A DNA stretch of 37,133 bases from Gemmatimonadota bacterium (GCA_029262115.1 JAJCZZ010000092.1:1-37133), one strand, 5' to 3'. Positions 1 to 7,762 are shown, counted from the first letter of the stretch. The notes: generated by a model not told the origin, from the letters alone. Made by a program: numbers and translations.

Positions 1-318
1 GCTCCCTAAGTCCCACGCCACGGAGGCCTCCCCATCCTCACGCCGATCCGCCCGGATCCGCGGGTTCCAGCTATTCACCCGGATCTACAAGGGTGCCACC
101 ACTTGTGTGTCCGCTGTGGCGGCCAGATGCACGTTCTGGCAGGGTCTCCTTCGGGATCTGGTGCCCCTTGGCGGGTTCCTCGATCATTTATGATGACGAT
201 GTCTCCATTCACATCAGGGACTTCGTCCCCGTCGACAACCGGCGCAACCTGACCCGCTCGATCAACTGCGGGGTCACGCGGTACCCTTCGATCGAGAGGG
301 AGTGGTACGCGTCCCGTC
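1..318. other. No gene recognised at the left edge
   Basis: Both strands were read. Short open frames exist but none has family-like composition or a convincing ribosome binding site. The minus strand could hold the eroded 3' continuation of the carboxypeptidase-like fragment next to it, but I see no recognisable motif here. Confidence 0.4.
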
Positions 319-600
319 TCATTGTATCGCGGTCAGGTCCCCGGATATGTCGACCGGTACCGGCTCGCCTACGGGGACCACGCGAAGACGGAGAACGTCG
401 GGATCGTCGTCCGACTCCGGCCGGAAACAGTGCCCGCCGAGAAAGTCCACGGAGAGCAGGACGGCGGGGTCGGGGCCGAAGAACCGGCGCTCTCCGGGTT
501 CGCCCAAGACGTAGCCCTCCCTCGCCAGCACGGAAGCGTCGGGCGCTCGAAACGGGAGATGGGAGGCGGAATCTGCGGGTGGTGTGTCCTCCGCCCTCAA
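319..600 (-). pseudogene. Fragment of carboxypeptidase-regulatory-like surface protein
   Basis: A 93-codon minus-strand frame reads like the middle of the secreted carboxypeptidase-regulatory-like proteins common in Gemmatimonadota. It has a stretch of the type FFGPDPAVLLSVDFLGGHCF, which matches the usual 'YxAPDAxVLLSxxFLxxHCFR' block of that family, followed by 'VLRLRVVPVGEPVPVDISG', matching the usual 'LxFEPVRGRxVPDIxG' block. The N-terminal carboxypeptidase-like domain, the signal peptide and the C-terminal part are absent, and the frame stops right after the second block. This looks like an eroded remnant rather than a working gene. The assignment rests on remembered family patterns, so a chance open frame in GC-rich DNA remains possible. 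Confidence 0.42.
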
Positions 601-687
601 CGTCCGGAGGTCGGCGGACCATTTGCCGCGAAAGGACTGAAATCTATACGTGCCCGACAGTCGACCACGCTCCGGGCCCGACGCGCT

Positions 688-1251
688 TCATCGTGCCGTA
701 CGCCCCCAACAACCGACCGTCCCGCTGGTGCACCGGACTGGTCGCGTCCGCGAGCGTGTGCGCACCCCGGCACGGTCGGACGTGAGGTCGATCCGCGCTC
801 CGTCGAACGCGCGCGCCTGCTGCGCCCAGTCGACCGCGCCCAACAGGCGCTGACCACCGTACGCCGTGCGCTGACGACCGACGGTGGCGGAGAACCAGGC
901 GGCGGACTGCGGCGTCCAGCGGAGCAACGCCTGGTGGATGTCCAGATGGTCGCCGCTGAAGTCACCCAGCGGATAGGCGGTCTTTTTCTCATCCAGGTTG
1001 AACCTCGAGATGGCCTCGAACTCGAGGCGTAGCTCGTTGTCGGGCCCGCGCTCGTTCTCTCCAAAGACGAGGTTGTCGACGCTGGCCGAGAGAGTGACGG
1101 CGAGTTTCGGGATCACATCGAGCGTCGGCTGAGAGCTGCCGTTCTCGTAGCGGCTGATCTGGATAAGGGACATGTCGACGGCCTCGCCGAGGGCCTTCTG
1201 GGTGAGGCCCTTCTGCTTGCGGAGCGCCGCCAGCCGTGCGGGAAAGTCCAT
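688..1251 (-). CDS. XRE-family helix-turn-helix regulator with an unusual C-terminal half
   Basis: The ATG at 1251 opens a classic XRE/Cro-CI domain in residues 1-65: 'FPARLAALRKQKGLTQKALG' followed by 'LIQISRYENGSSQPTLDVI', the two helices that bind the operator. Residues 66-95 continue as in small regulators of this group ('DELVF-DE-ERGPDDELRLQFEA...EEKK' type). Those proteins usually end near residue 110 after a helix of the type 'LLDGLILKHEAKRW'. Here the sequence after 'DEKKT' is unlike the family and runs on for about 90 residues rich in Arg, Thr and Gly. The 3' half may therefore come from a recombination or an old frameshift. The reading frame is open upstream of 1251, but that part looks non-coding, and no strong Shine-Dalgarno is visible. 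The HTH assignment is confident; function and targets are unknown. Confidence 0.75.
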   Translation of the reverse strand: MDFPARLAALRKQKGLTQKALGEAVDMSLIQISRYENGSSQPTLDVIPKLAVTLSASVDNLVFGENERGPDNELRLEFEAISRFNLDEKKTAYPLGDFSGDHLDIHQALLRWTPQSAAWFSATVGRQRTAYGGQRLLGAVDWAQQARAFDGARIDLTSDRAGVRTRSRTRPVRCTSGTVGCWGRTAR

Positions 1252-1462
1252 GGAGAACCAGGCGGTCAGATACGTCGGAAGTGAGGCACGGAGGGGCGGC
1301 GCGCCGCTGGCACCCGGATCCCGCCAAGAGCGGTCGGACGAATCCACCCAGCGAGCTGCCCACCCTTTCCACCATCTCCGTGGCCCGGGGCGAGCGGCTC
1401 GGCCGGTGTCCGACACCCGCCCTCCACCCCGTCCGTCCCACCCTCGAACTCCTTGTGCGTGC
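1252..1462. other. Intergenic region between divergent XRE and toxin-antitoxin remnants
   Basis: This 211-bp spacer separates the minus-strand XRE gene from the plus-strand antitoxin remnant, so it should carry divergent promoters. I see no clear palindrome or -35/-10 pair in it. The only marked element is the direct repeat at its right end, listed separately. Confidence 0.35.
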
Positions 1463-1487
1463 CGGGTAGAACAGGAGTAGCCTCAAG
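1463..1487 (+). repeat. Imperfect direct repeat, copy 1 (upstream of antitoxin remnant)
   Basis: The stretch gggtagaacaggagtagcct followed by caa recurs at 1897-1920 with only two differences (a/t and c/t). Both copies sit immediately upstream of a toxin-antitoxin gene. The right part contains TAGCCT (copy 1) or TAGCTT (copy 2), which fit a TANNNT -10 box. In copy 1 a TTGTGC lies about 19 bp upstream and could be a -35. Position and conservation suggest a shared promoter or operator; this is inference. Confidence 0.5.
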
Positions 1488-1769
1488 GTGAACCTCACCA
1501 TCGCAGGACCCATCATGGAAGCCAAAGCCAAAGAGCGGCTCTACCACCTCGTGGATCTCATTCCCGATGCCGAGATCCACGCTGCTGAGCGCTACCTCGA
1601 ATACCTGACCGAGCACGGCGATCCGTTCATCCGCAGGCTGATGGATGCGCCGTTCGACGACGAGCCCGTCACCGACGAAGAAGAGGGCGCCGTTCAGGAA
1701 GCGTGAGCCGGCTACAAGGCCGGCCGCGTCCACACCTTGGACGAGGTCAAGAAGGATCTCGGACTCTGA
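1488..1769 (+). pseudogene. RelB-like antitoxin remnant interrupted by an in-frame TGA
   Basis: The frame starting at GTG 1488, or more likely ATG 1515, encodes a small acidic protein resembling antitoxins that precede RelE-type toxins: 'KERLYHLVDLIPDAEIHAAE', then 'LMDAPFDDEPVTDEEEGAV'. It stops at TGA 1704-1706. The same frame continues without interruption as 'AGYKAGRVHTLDEVKKDLGL' to a second TGA at 1767-1769. This is exactly the C-terminal tail expected for the family (usually 'EAW..YR.G.V..LEEVKRELGL'). The internal TGA therefore sits where a Trp codon (TGG) is expected, a one-base nonsense change. The 72-residue product might still be made, but it lacks the C-terminal segment that would contact the toxin. 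The neighbouring toxin is also broken. Confidence 0.65.
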
Positions 1770-1902
1770 GCTGGAAGCTCGTCGTGTCGAACCGAGCCAA
1801 GAAGGACTCAAGCGCCTCGGCAGGCAGGACCAAGCAAGAGTCTCGGAGGCGCTGGAGCAGCTTGCCGAGACAGACGGTGAACCCACCGTGCGCAGCGGGT
1901 AG
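1766..1902 (+). pseudogene. RelE/ParE-type toxin remnant, frameshifted and truncated
   Basis: Directly overlapping the antitoxin tail, a frame beginning CTG AGC TGG encodes 'SWKLVVSNRAKKD', the usual N-terminus of RelE-superfamily toxins. The expected start would be ATG; CTG is found. After Asp the frame is lost, and one frame over the sequence continues as 'LKRLGRQDQARVSEALEQLA'. Restoring a single missing C between 1807 and 1808 joins the two parts. The protein then ends at TAG 1900-1902 after 'GEPTVRSG', well before the beta strands that carry the catalytic residues. With an altered start, a one-base deletion and a truncation this toxin cannot be functional. Confidence 0.65.
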
Positions 1903-1923
1903 AACTGGAGTAGCTTCAATCAG
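1897..1923 (+). promoter_or_regulatory. Direct repeat copy 2 and putative leaderless promoter of hicA
   Basis: Second copy of the repeat seen at 1463, placed directly before the hicA start codon. It contains TAGCTT at 1914-1919 (TANNNT type) followed by only seven bases caatcag before or at the ATG at 1924. No Shine-Dalgarno precedes hicA. This geometry matches leaderless transcripts, in which transcription starts at the A of the start codon. The leaderless reading is inference; the absence of an SD and the repeat are directly visible. Confidence 0.45.
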
Positions 1924-2181
1924 ATGACGCGCTTCGAGAAGACCCTTGCGAAGGTCCTGCGCGGCACCTCCGACACGAACATCCGGTTCGATGATCTGAG
2001 GAGCCTGCTGGACTCCCTCGGCTTCGCGGAGCGCATCAAGGGGAGTCACCACATCTTCAGCCGTGAGGGCGTGGACGAACTGCCGAACCTCCAGCGGGTA
2101 GGCGCGAATGCCAAGCCCTACCAGGTCAGGCAGATTCGAAATATCATCATCGAGTACGGGTTGGCGAGTCATGCAGACTAA
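1924..2181 (+). CDS. hicA: HicA-type mRNA interferase toxin
   Basis: The 85-residue product has the hallmark of HicA toxins, the double-stranded-RNA-binding-like fold with a catalytic histidine. The motif GSHHIF lies around residues 41-46, within 'SLGFAERIKGSHHIFSREGV', and is followed by 'ANAKPYQVRQIRNIIIEYGL', the usual C-terminal helix. HicA cleaves mRNA in the cytoplasm and is neutralised by HicB. Length is normal for the family. The gene overlaps hicB by 11 bases, so the two are translationally coupled, with the toxin first as is typical for this system. It starts at ATG 1924 with no SD. Unlike the RelE-type remnant just upstream, it is intact. Confident in family assignment; activity not known. 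Confidence 0.9.
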   Translation: MTRFEKTLAKVLRGTSDTNIRFDDLRSLLDSLGFAERIKGSHHIFSREGVDELPNLQRVGANAKPYQVRQIRNIIIEYGLASHAD

Positions 2182-2392
2182 GCACCGCTATGAGATCATC
2201 CTCTACTGGAGCAACGAGGACCAAGCGTACATCGCCGAGGTCCCCGAGCTGCCGGGCTGTATGGCCGATGGCAGCTCCTACCAGCAGGCAATCGCGAACG
2301 CTGAGGTGATCATCGACGAGTGGATCGAGACGGCCCAGGAACTCGGCCGTACCGTGCCCGAGCCCAAGGGCCGTCGCCTGATGTACGCCTGA
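2171..2392 (+). CDS. hicB: HicB-type antitoxin
   Basis: ATG at 2171 inside the end of hicA opens a 73-residue HicB protein. The partial RNase-H-like fold is visible as 'RYEIILYWSNEDQAYIAEVP' and 'ELPGCMADGSSYQQAIANAE', the Y-I-A-x-V-P-E-L-P-G-C signature of the family, followed by a helix ending 'EPKGRRLMYA'. This short form lacks a C-terminal DNA-binding domain, so autoregulation would need the HicA-HicB complex or another factor. It binds and blocks HicA. The 11-base overlap and gene order fit a type II toxin-antitoxin operon. The longer upstream reading frame starting at 2108 lies within hicA and is not the start. Confidence 0.9.
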   Translation: MQTKHRYEIILYWSNEDQAYIAEVPELPGCMADGSSYQQAIANAEVIIDEWIETAQELGRTVPEPKGRRLMYA

Positions 2393-2500
2393 GACCCACC
2401 AGCCCGGGAGCTATCAGACGAAATTGCGACCAAACGAAAAATATTGAGCAGCTAAGATAAAGCAGCAGAGTAACTTAGAGAACGAGAATTCGGGAAACCG

Positions 2501-2631
2501 CGTCTAGAGGGCTTTTCCACCCAAGAAGACCCGATCGGGATCGCGGGTGGGCTGAACCTCACGGCGGCTACGCGAACGGCGATCCGACCAACTTCAGTGA
2601 TCTATTCGGGCCGGGTGCGCCAGGTGTATAG
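2501..2631 (+). pseudogene. Rhs-repeat-associated core remnant, frameshifted
   Basis: Two adjacent frames together spell the conserved end of Rhs/YD-repeat proteins: 'FSTQEDPIGIAGGLNL' in one frame (2510-2560), then 'GYANGDPTNFSDLFG' one frame over (2566-2610). Adding one T after the Leu codon restores the usual 'GGLNLYGYANGDPxNFSDPFG'. In intact proteins this core precedes a variable toxin tip. The rest of the shell protein is missing; the upstream 100 bases are noticeably AT-rich compared with their surroundings. A dead fragment of a polymorphic toxin gene, probably left by transfer or deletion. Confidence 0.65.
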
Positions 2632-2892
2632 GAGCAGCGGTGGGCTTCCTTGTTGATAGGATTGCATTCCGATTTGCGGGCCCACTGGGGTCACTCTGGG
2701 GACGCCATGGAGCAGCTCGACCAGGACTTCGCGACGTCTGTCCAAAATAACTATTGGCCGGACAACTCGATTACGTGCGCTGAGTACCGATCGCAGGTCA
2801 CGAGGTCTGGGAACGAGACAAACGGTCAAGTGAGCTGCAACTAGGAAGCGGGACGCAATGGGTCATCCCCGCGCGTCGGTTCGGCGAGCGGG
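2632..2892. other. Unassigned sequence after Rhs remnant
   Basis: A plus-strand frame at 2650-2844 encodes 64 residues ending 'EYRSQVTRSGNETNGQVSCN'. It could be what is left of the variable toxin tip or an immunity gene that normally follows an Rhs core, but it matches nothing I recognise and has no good ribosome binding site. I do not call it a gene. Confidence 0.25.
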
Positions 2893-3012
2893 ATGGTGCC
2901 CCTTACACCGGCTGTGTGCGGCCGGCTCCGCTCATGGAGTGGCGCCATTGCCTCGCCGGAGCTAAGTCGGGCGTTCACCGGTGTACATCATATCATACTG
3001 GCGGAAGGCGGC

Positions 3013-3693
3013 GTGGCGTTGTCTACCCTCTATTCGCGGCTTCGCGATCAGTTCCACGAGGCTCGAGCCGACCTCTTCGTTCGGCTATTGCGGCCCCACC
3101 GGGGGCAGCGGCTGTTGGATCTTGGGGGAGGTGATGGCTCGCTGGCGGAGCGCATCGTGGACCGTGTGGAGTTGGATGTCACCGTCGCCGATGTCGCGGA
3201 GACGCTTGTCTCGGCCAAGCGCAGAGGATTCAATGTGAAGGAGGTCGAGGCCGGCGAACCTCTTCCGTTCGCCAACGGGGCCTTCGACATTGTGTTGTGC
3301 AACTCCGTACTGGAGCACGCTACCTCCTGGCACGGCTCCTCCGTTGGCGGTGGTTGGTCTGTTCGGGCGAGTGTAGCGCAGAGTGCGTTCGCTGCGGAGA
3401 TTCGGCGGGTGGCGCACTCCTATTTTGTTCAAACGCCGCACGCTGACTTCCCGATCGATGCCCATTTATGGCTCCCTTTCACCAATTGGGTCCCCCGGGC
3501 GGCCCTGGTTCCACTCGTATCGCTGACCGACAAATGGTGGATCAAGAAGTGTGGAGTCGCCGATTGGAAGCTTCTTCGTCGTCGATCGCTCCAAGCGCTC
3601 TTTCCAGAAGGGAGCGTTTACGTTGAACGACTTATGGGGCTACCGAAGTCACTCGTGGTATATCGTCAGCTGCACGCGCCCGGCTACGGATAG
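3013..3693 (+). CDS. Class I SAM-dependent methyltransferase
   Basis: A 226-residue protein when started at GTG 3013, preceded by GGAAGG. An ATG at 2893 in the same frame would add 40 residues of non-conserved sequence. Motif I of class I methyltransferases is 'LLDLGGGDGSLAERI' at about residues 35-49, which binds S-adenosylmethionine. An acidic loop follows as 'VTVADVA', and motif post-I/IV is 'LPFANGAFDIVLCNSVLEH', typical of Methyltransf_11-like enzymes acting on small molecules or lipids. The segment after 'LEH' contains a glycine/serine-rich loop instead of the common 'ealREmaRVLrPGG', and the C-terminus has 'YFVQTPHADFPIDAHLWLPF', seen in methyltransferases linked to glycan or lipid modification. 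The substrate is unknown. The gene stands alone between the Rhs remnant and a 290-bp gap. Confidence 0.75.
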   Translation: MALSTLYSRLRDQFHEARADLFVRLLRPHRGQRLLDLGGGDGSLAERIVDRVELDVTVADVAETLVSAKRRGFNVKEVEAGEPLPFANGAFDIVLCNSVLEHATSWHGSSVGGGWSVRASVAQSAFAAEIRRVAHSYFVQTPHADFPIDAHLWLPFTNWVPRAALVPLVSLTDKWWIKKCGVADWKLLRRRSLQALFPEGSVYVERLMGLPKSLVVYRQLHAPGYG

Positions 3694-3984
3694 GCATCAT
3701 GGGGGCATGGCGTCGGCTACCGGCCCCGATCAGCGTGTAGTCAGTCAGAAAAAAAAGAGGTGTTCTCCTCCGGGAGTGGGTGCGCTTTCGTTAACGCGAG
3801 CAAGTACATATCCCAGGGGATCGGACCCTTCCCCGTTTCGGCGTACGGGAATTCCCAACTGTGATCGGACGCCGACCACACGCCTCCCCGCCTCCCTCGG
3901 ACAGCAGAGGGCCGGACGCACCGCGACTCCGGTCGCTCTGCCACAAATCGCACCTCCCGGGTGCTCCCTGGTCGATGAGTCGTG
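3694..3984. other. Intergenic gap, nothing recognised
   Basis: About 290 bp between the methyltransferase and a convergent minus-strand gene. A run of eight A residues lies near 3750, but it has no adjoining stem-loop in either direction that would make a clear terminator. No protein-like frame was found. Confidence 0.35.
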
Positions 3985-4569
3985 TCACCGTCCAGGGAGC
4001 CCGGGAGACGCGACCGGATCGGTGGCCGTTGCCTCACCGGAAACCTCCAGGCCAAGAGGCGCACCGGCCACGAAGGCCTCCCAGCGACGCGCCGCCTCCG
4101 CATCCGCAGGCCGATCGCGAACGAGCTTCTCGGTGAACGCCTCGAAATCCACGCTGAGTGGCGCGGGCTTCGCGACCCACCAACTGCGCACGCCCGGGTT
4201 GGACAGCCACCAGACCAGCGAGGCCTGCCAGCGGTTCCACACCGCGTCCGGGAGCGCCTTTCGCTGGGCTTGATGGTACATGAACTCCGCCGCGCCGAAT
4301 AGCTCGTACATGGCCCAGGAGAATCTGATACGCTCCACAGCGGTGAGCCTCCCAGGATGCTGGGAACCGCGAACCACGACCCGGTTCAGCTCCTGGTCGC
4401 AACTCAACCTCGATTGGAGCGTCGACATCCGCTCCAGGACGCGGCCGTAGTTCTCCGTCCGCAGTGACTCCGTGTTCTGTCGAACCTGATATGCGACGTA
4501 GGCGAGCGACACGACCACGAAAATGCCGCCGATGAACTCGCCCAGCTTGGCCAACGTGTCCAGATCCAT
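3985..4569 (-). CDS. Membrane-anchored hypothetical protein
   Basis: A 194-residue protein starting at ATG 4569 with GGGAGA just upstream. Residues 5-27 form one hydrophobic segment ('FIGGIFVVVSLAYVAYQVRQ'). This is the single N-terminal membrane anchor found in many uncharacterised proteins in which it is followed by 'RQNT.S.R'. The rest (residues 30-190) is predicted mostly helical, cytoplasmic or periplasmic, with a Trp-rich part 'VWWLSNPGVRSWW'. No enzymatic motif was recognised. It lies 187 bp downstream of the large LuxR-type regulator on the same strand and may be co-transcribed with it. Function unknown. Confidence 0.7.
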   Translation of the reverse strand: MDLDTLAKLGEFIGGIFVVVSLAYVAYQVRQNTESLRTENYGRVLERMSTLQSRLSCDQELNRVVVRGSQHPGRLTAVERIRFSWAMYELFGAAEFMYHQAQRKALPDAVWNRWQASLVWWLSNPGVRSWWVAKPAPLSVDFEAFTEKLVRDRPADAEAARRWEAFVAGAPLGLEVSGEATATDPVASPGLPGR

Positions 4570-4756
4570 CCGCGTTCTCCCGGCGCCCAGAGTCTCGTAA
4601 AGTCCCGGGCGACGAGGCGCGACTCCCGGGTCGCTGGCCGACGGGGTGGGTCGCCCAAGCACCGGATGTGTTCAGCGTCGAGTCCCTGCACGCAAGCGTC
4701 ACGACCCCGGCGCTCCAGCTCGCAGTGAATCGCGCAGGGAGCGCGAGACCGGAGCC

Positions 4757-7700
4757 TCACGCCTGTCGGGGAAGCGTGGGCGCGACCTCCGCCAGCTCCG
4801 CGCGAGACCTCACGCCCAGCTTCCGGTAGATGTTGGTCAGGTGCCGCTCGGCGGTACGATCGGAAATCCCGAGCGCCCGGCCGATGCTCTTGTTCGACCG
4901 ACCCTCGGCCACCAGTGCGACCACTTCGCACTCGCGGCCTGTCAGCCCGTGGACTCCGGGAGCGGCGGCGCGGACCGGAGGCCGAGAACCGATCTCGCGG
5001 AGCGCCAGACGGGTCTTCTCGATCTCCCGCTCCGCCCCCATGCGGTCGAAGCCGTCGTGGAGTCGCCTGAGTTCGTAGATCGCCTCGTCTCGGCGGCCCA
5101 GGTCGGCCAGACACGCGGCCAGTCGCCGACGTACTCGTAACGCGTCGGGGAGGTAGGGCACGGCCTCCAGCCGTTCGGCCGCCGCCCTCAGAGCTTCGGC
5201 GGCCTCCTCGCCAGATCCTCCGAGCCAGAGCGTCAGCGCGCCACACGCCTCCGCCCAGGCCAGAGCCAAGGGATCGTCCAGTGCGACCCCTTCGGCGCGC
5301 ATCCGCTCGCTGACCTCCCGGGCGCCCTCCAGGTCACGGGCGATCAGACACGCCTCGGCCAGGATGGGCAGCAACCGGTGCGCCGCCCAGCGGCGGTATC
5401 CCGTCCCATCCACGATGGCCAGCGCTTCCCGCGCTACGCATACCGCGGCGTCGACGTCGCCGAGCGCCAGGTGACGGGCCGCCTCACCGATGTAGGCCGG
5501 GACGACGGAATGGATGTCGCGCCCCCCGCGTGGCGCCTCAACGCCGGCCACCGTCGCCGCTTCGCGGAGATAGGCCCCCGCTCGTTCGTCCGTTCCGCGT
5601 CCAAGGTGCACGAGACCAGTCCATACCAGCAGCCTCGGCAGCAGCGCCTGTTGGCCCAGAGCACGGCACAGAGCGATGGCGTCCTCACCGAGCGCGATCG
5701 CCGTGCTCCAATCTCCCGAGCCGAACGCGTATTCGACCTGTACCTCCGCGATGGCCAGGTGCAGCAGGGGCGAGTCCACCTCCTCGTTCAGCCTCCGCGC
5801 CGCTTCGAGGTGGTGCACGCAGCGCGCGGACTGTCCCGACAGACCTTCGAGCACCGCCTGGGCCCAGTGGCACGTGCAGGCCAACGCCGGATCGCCGGAC
5901 GCGTCGGCACGGGTGATCGCCTCGAGTCCGTGGAAACGCGCCTGTGCCGGCGGCCCGGACCAGGTATGGAACAGGAGTAGCGCGCGGTGGGCGCGCGCCC
6001 GGGGCGCGGCGTCGCCGCGGGCCTCGGCGAGCTCAAGCGCCTCCAGCAGCGCCGCCTCAGCCTCGCCCACGCGCCCGACGCTCTGAAGGCACGACCCCCG
6101 AGCCACGAGGACACGGCCGAGTGTCCGGCCGTCGTCCGCCCGGCGCGCCGCGTCCAGCGCGTCGTCGTAGACGTTCAGCGCTACGGAGGGTTCCCCGGCG
6201 AAGAAATGAGCCAGTCCGATCCGATGGAGCAGCCGGGCGCGCGAGCCGTGTTCGCTCTGCTCCCGCGCCGACTCGGCCGCCCCATACCACAGGGAGACGG
6301 CCTGGTCCACCTCGCCCAGCCGACGCAGCGCGCGACCGAGATCCTCCACCAGCGCGAGCCGCTCCGCGCCGTCCGGCTCCGCGTACCTGAGCGCCAACCT
6401 CAAGTATTCGGCTGCCTCCGCGTTGGCGAAGCGCGCGAGCGCGTGCCGGCCCGCGGCCGCGAGATACGGCACCGCGCGTCGTGGGATCTCTCCCATCGCA
6501 GCTTTCATGTAGTGGAAGGCGAGGTCGTCTACGGGTTCGTTCCCGTCAACGACCCACACGGCTTCGAGCGCCTCCGCGACACGCAGGTGCAGCAGCGCCG
6601 CCCTGGCGCGTCCGATCCTCCCCAGGAGGACGTCCCGGACGAGCGGATTCCTGACGTCGTACAGCGGCCACCCGCCGTCCGCGCCCTCCCGGAGGAGCCC
6701 CGCGTGCAGCAGTCCCTCAAGGGCCTCCGCCAGGCGCGGCTCGGCCATGCCCGAGGCGTGCCGAAGCACGTCGTGCCGTGCCCGCGCCCCGGCCACGGCG
6801 ACGACTTCCGCCACGCCGCGCCACTCCTCAGGCTGACGGTCGAGCCTCCGCGACATCGCCTCGCGAACGGAGCGCGGGGGATCGACCTCCGTGGCTTCCC
6901 AACCCGCCCAGACGCCACCCGCCAGAACCAGGTCCCCACCCTCCACGAGGGTGGCCAACGTGGCTTCGATCATCAACGGGTTGCCCCCGGTCCGTTCGTG
7001 GAGGCGGGCGGCAAAACGTCCGGACGCCTCCAGGCCGACCCCGAAGGTCCCGCGCACAAGGGCCGCCACCGCAGGGGACGAAAGCGGTTCCAGGCGATGG
7101 GTGTGGGACAGCCCGAGCGCGGCCAACGAATCCTCGACGCCCGCCAGCGTAGGGTGCGCCGCTCGCTCATCCTCGTTGATCGAGGCCAGGAGGACCACCG
7201 GGAGTCGAGCCACCCGACGCGCCACGAAGTGCAGGAGTTCCATCGACGACGGGTCGCTCCATTGCAAGTCGTCGAGAACCACCAGCACCGGGGTCCGCGC
7301 GCTCATCCCCTCCAGGAGGCGGCACACCCCCCAGAACAGGTGGGCGCGGGAGTCCAACTCCCGGACCCCGGCCAGCTCGGCGGACCCGGGACGCTCGATG
7401 GATGGGAACAGGCGGCGCAGGCTGTCCACTGAGCCGCGCGTCGCGACGGAGAGAGCGCCCTCCCCCAGCGAGTCGAGGAGCGGCACGAATGCCTCGGAAA
7501 AGACCGCGAACGGCACGCCGACCTCCACCGCGTATGCCCTCCCCTCGAGCACCGTCCACCCGCCGCGCCGCAGACCGTCCGAGACGGCCGTGGCCAGCCG
7601 GGTCTTCCCCACCCCTCCCTCGCCCGTCACGAAGACCACCGCGCCCTCGCCCGCGCCGAAGCGCCGGACGGCGTCCTGGACCGCGCGAAGGTCGGGGCCG

Positions 7701-7762
7701 CGTCCAACGAGGGGCAGGGCCGGCAGGTGGGGGGGCAGACGGGTCTCCAGGAGAGGTGACAT
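4757..7762 (-). CDS. LuxR-family regulator with AAA ATPase and TPR-like region (LAL/MalT type)
   Basis: About 1001 residues from ATG 7762; the frame is open up to 7846 but without coding character. An N-terminal 'PLVGRGPDLRAV' leads to Walker A GEGGVGKT at residues 47-54, then Walker B 'VLVVLDDLQWSD' and 'LLHFVARRVARLPVVLLASI', the STAND/AAA NTPase of BREX-like and MalT-like regulators. The middle (about 420-900) is helical repeat sequence resembling TPRs, which would sense a ligand or partner protein. The C-terminal 60 residues are a LuxR DNA-binding domain: 'LTGRECEVVALVAEGRSNKS', then 'ISDRTAERHLTNIYRKLGV'. Such LAL proteins are ATP-controlled transcription activators. It is transcribed divergently from the SDR-lactone oxidase gene across about 200 bp, so that gene is a plausible target. 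No strong SD was seen. Family confident, ligand unknown. Confidence 0.9.
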   Translation of the reverse strand: MSPLLETRLPPHLPALPLVGRGPDLRAVQDAVRRFGAGEGAVVFVTGEGGVGKTRLATAVSDGLRRGGWTVLEGRAYAVEVGVPFAVFSEAFVPLLDSLGEGALSVATRGSVDSLRRLFPSIERPGSAELAGVRELDSRAHLFWGVCRLLEGMSARTPVLVVLDDLQWSDPSSMELLHFVARRVARLPVVLLASINEDERAAHPTLAGVEDSLAALGLSHTHRLEPLSSPAVAALVRGTFGVGLEASGRFAARLHERTGGNPLMIEATLATLVEGGDLVLAGGVWAGWEATEVDPPRSVREAMSRRLDRQPEEWRGVAEVVAVAGARARHDVLRHASGMAEPRLAEALEGLLHAGLLREGADGGWPLYDVRNPLVRDVLLGRIGRARAALLHLRVAEALEAVWVVDGNEPVDDLAFHYMKAAMGEIPRRAVPYLAAAGRHALARFANAEAAEYLRLALRYAEPDGAERLALVEDLGRALRRLGEVDQAVSLWYGAAESAREQSEHGSRARLLHRIGLAHFFAGEPSVALNVYDDALDAARRADDGRTLGRVLVARGSCLQSVGRVGEAEAALLEALELAEARGDAAPRARAHRALLLFHTWSGPPAQARFHGLEAITRADASGDPALACTCHWAQAVLEGLSGQSARCVHHLEAARRLNEEVDSPLLHLAIAEVQVEYAFGSGDWSTAIALGEDAIALCRALGQQALLPRLLVWTGLVHLGRGTDERAGAYLREAATVAGVEAPRGGRDIHSVVPAYIGEAARHLALGDVDAAVCVAREALAIVDGTGYRRWAAHRLLPILAEACLIARDLEGAREVSERMRAEGVALDDPLALAWAEACGALTLWLGGSGEEAAEALRAAAERLEAVPYLPDALRVRRRLAACLADLGRRDEAIYELRRLHDGFDRMGAEREIEKTRLALREIGSRPPVRAAAPGVHGLTGRECEVVALVAEGRSNKSIGRALGISDRTAERHLTNIYRKLGVRSRAELAEVAPTLPRQA

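Noticed and set aside
1704-1706. The internal TGA of the antitoxin as a recoded (selenocysteine or Trp) codon
   Set aside because: Many intact genes in the window end in TGA, so TGA is a normal stop here; no stem-loop typical of selenocysteine insertion was seen, and the expected residue is Trp, explained by one G-to-A change.
2650-2844. A 64-codon frame after the Rhs remnant as a gene
   Set aside because: No convincing ribosome binding site, no recognisable domain; kept only as possible leftover of an Rhs tip.
3741-4103. A 120-codon minus-strand frame before the methyltransferase
   Set aside because: Arg- and Pro-rich, overlaps the well-supported membrane protein gene in another frame, and shows no domain.
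5987-7432. A 481-codon plus-strand frame inside the LuxR-type regulator
   Set aside because: Shadow of the minus-strand regulator, which has Walker A, Walker B and LuxR HTH motifs; the shadow product is low-complexity Arg/Pro/His.
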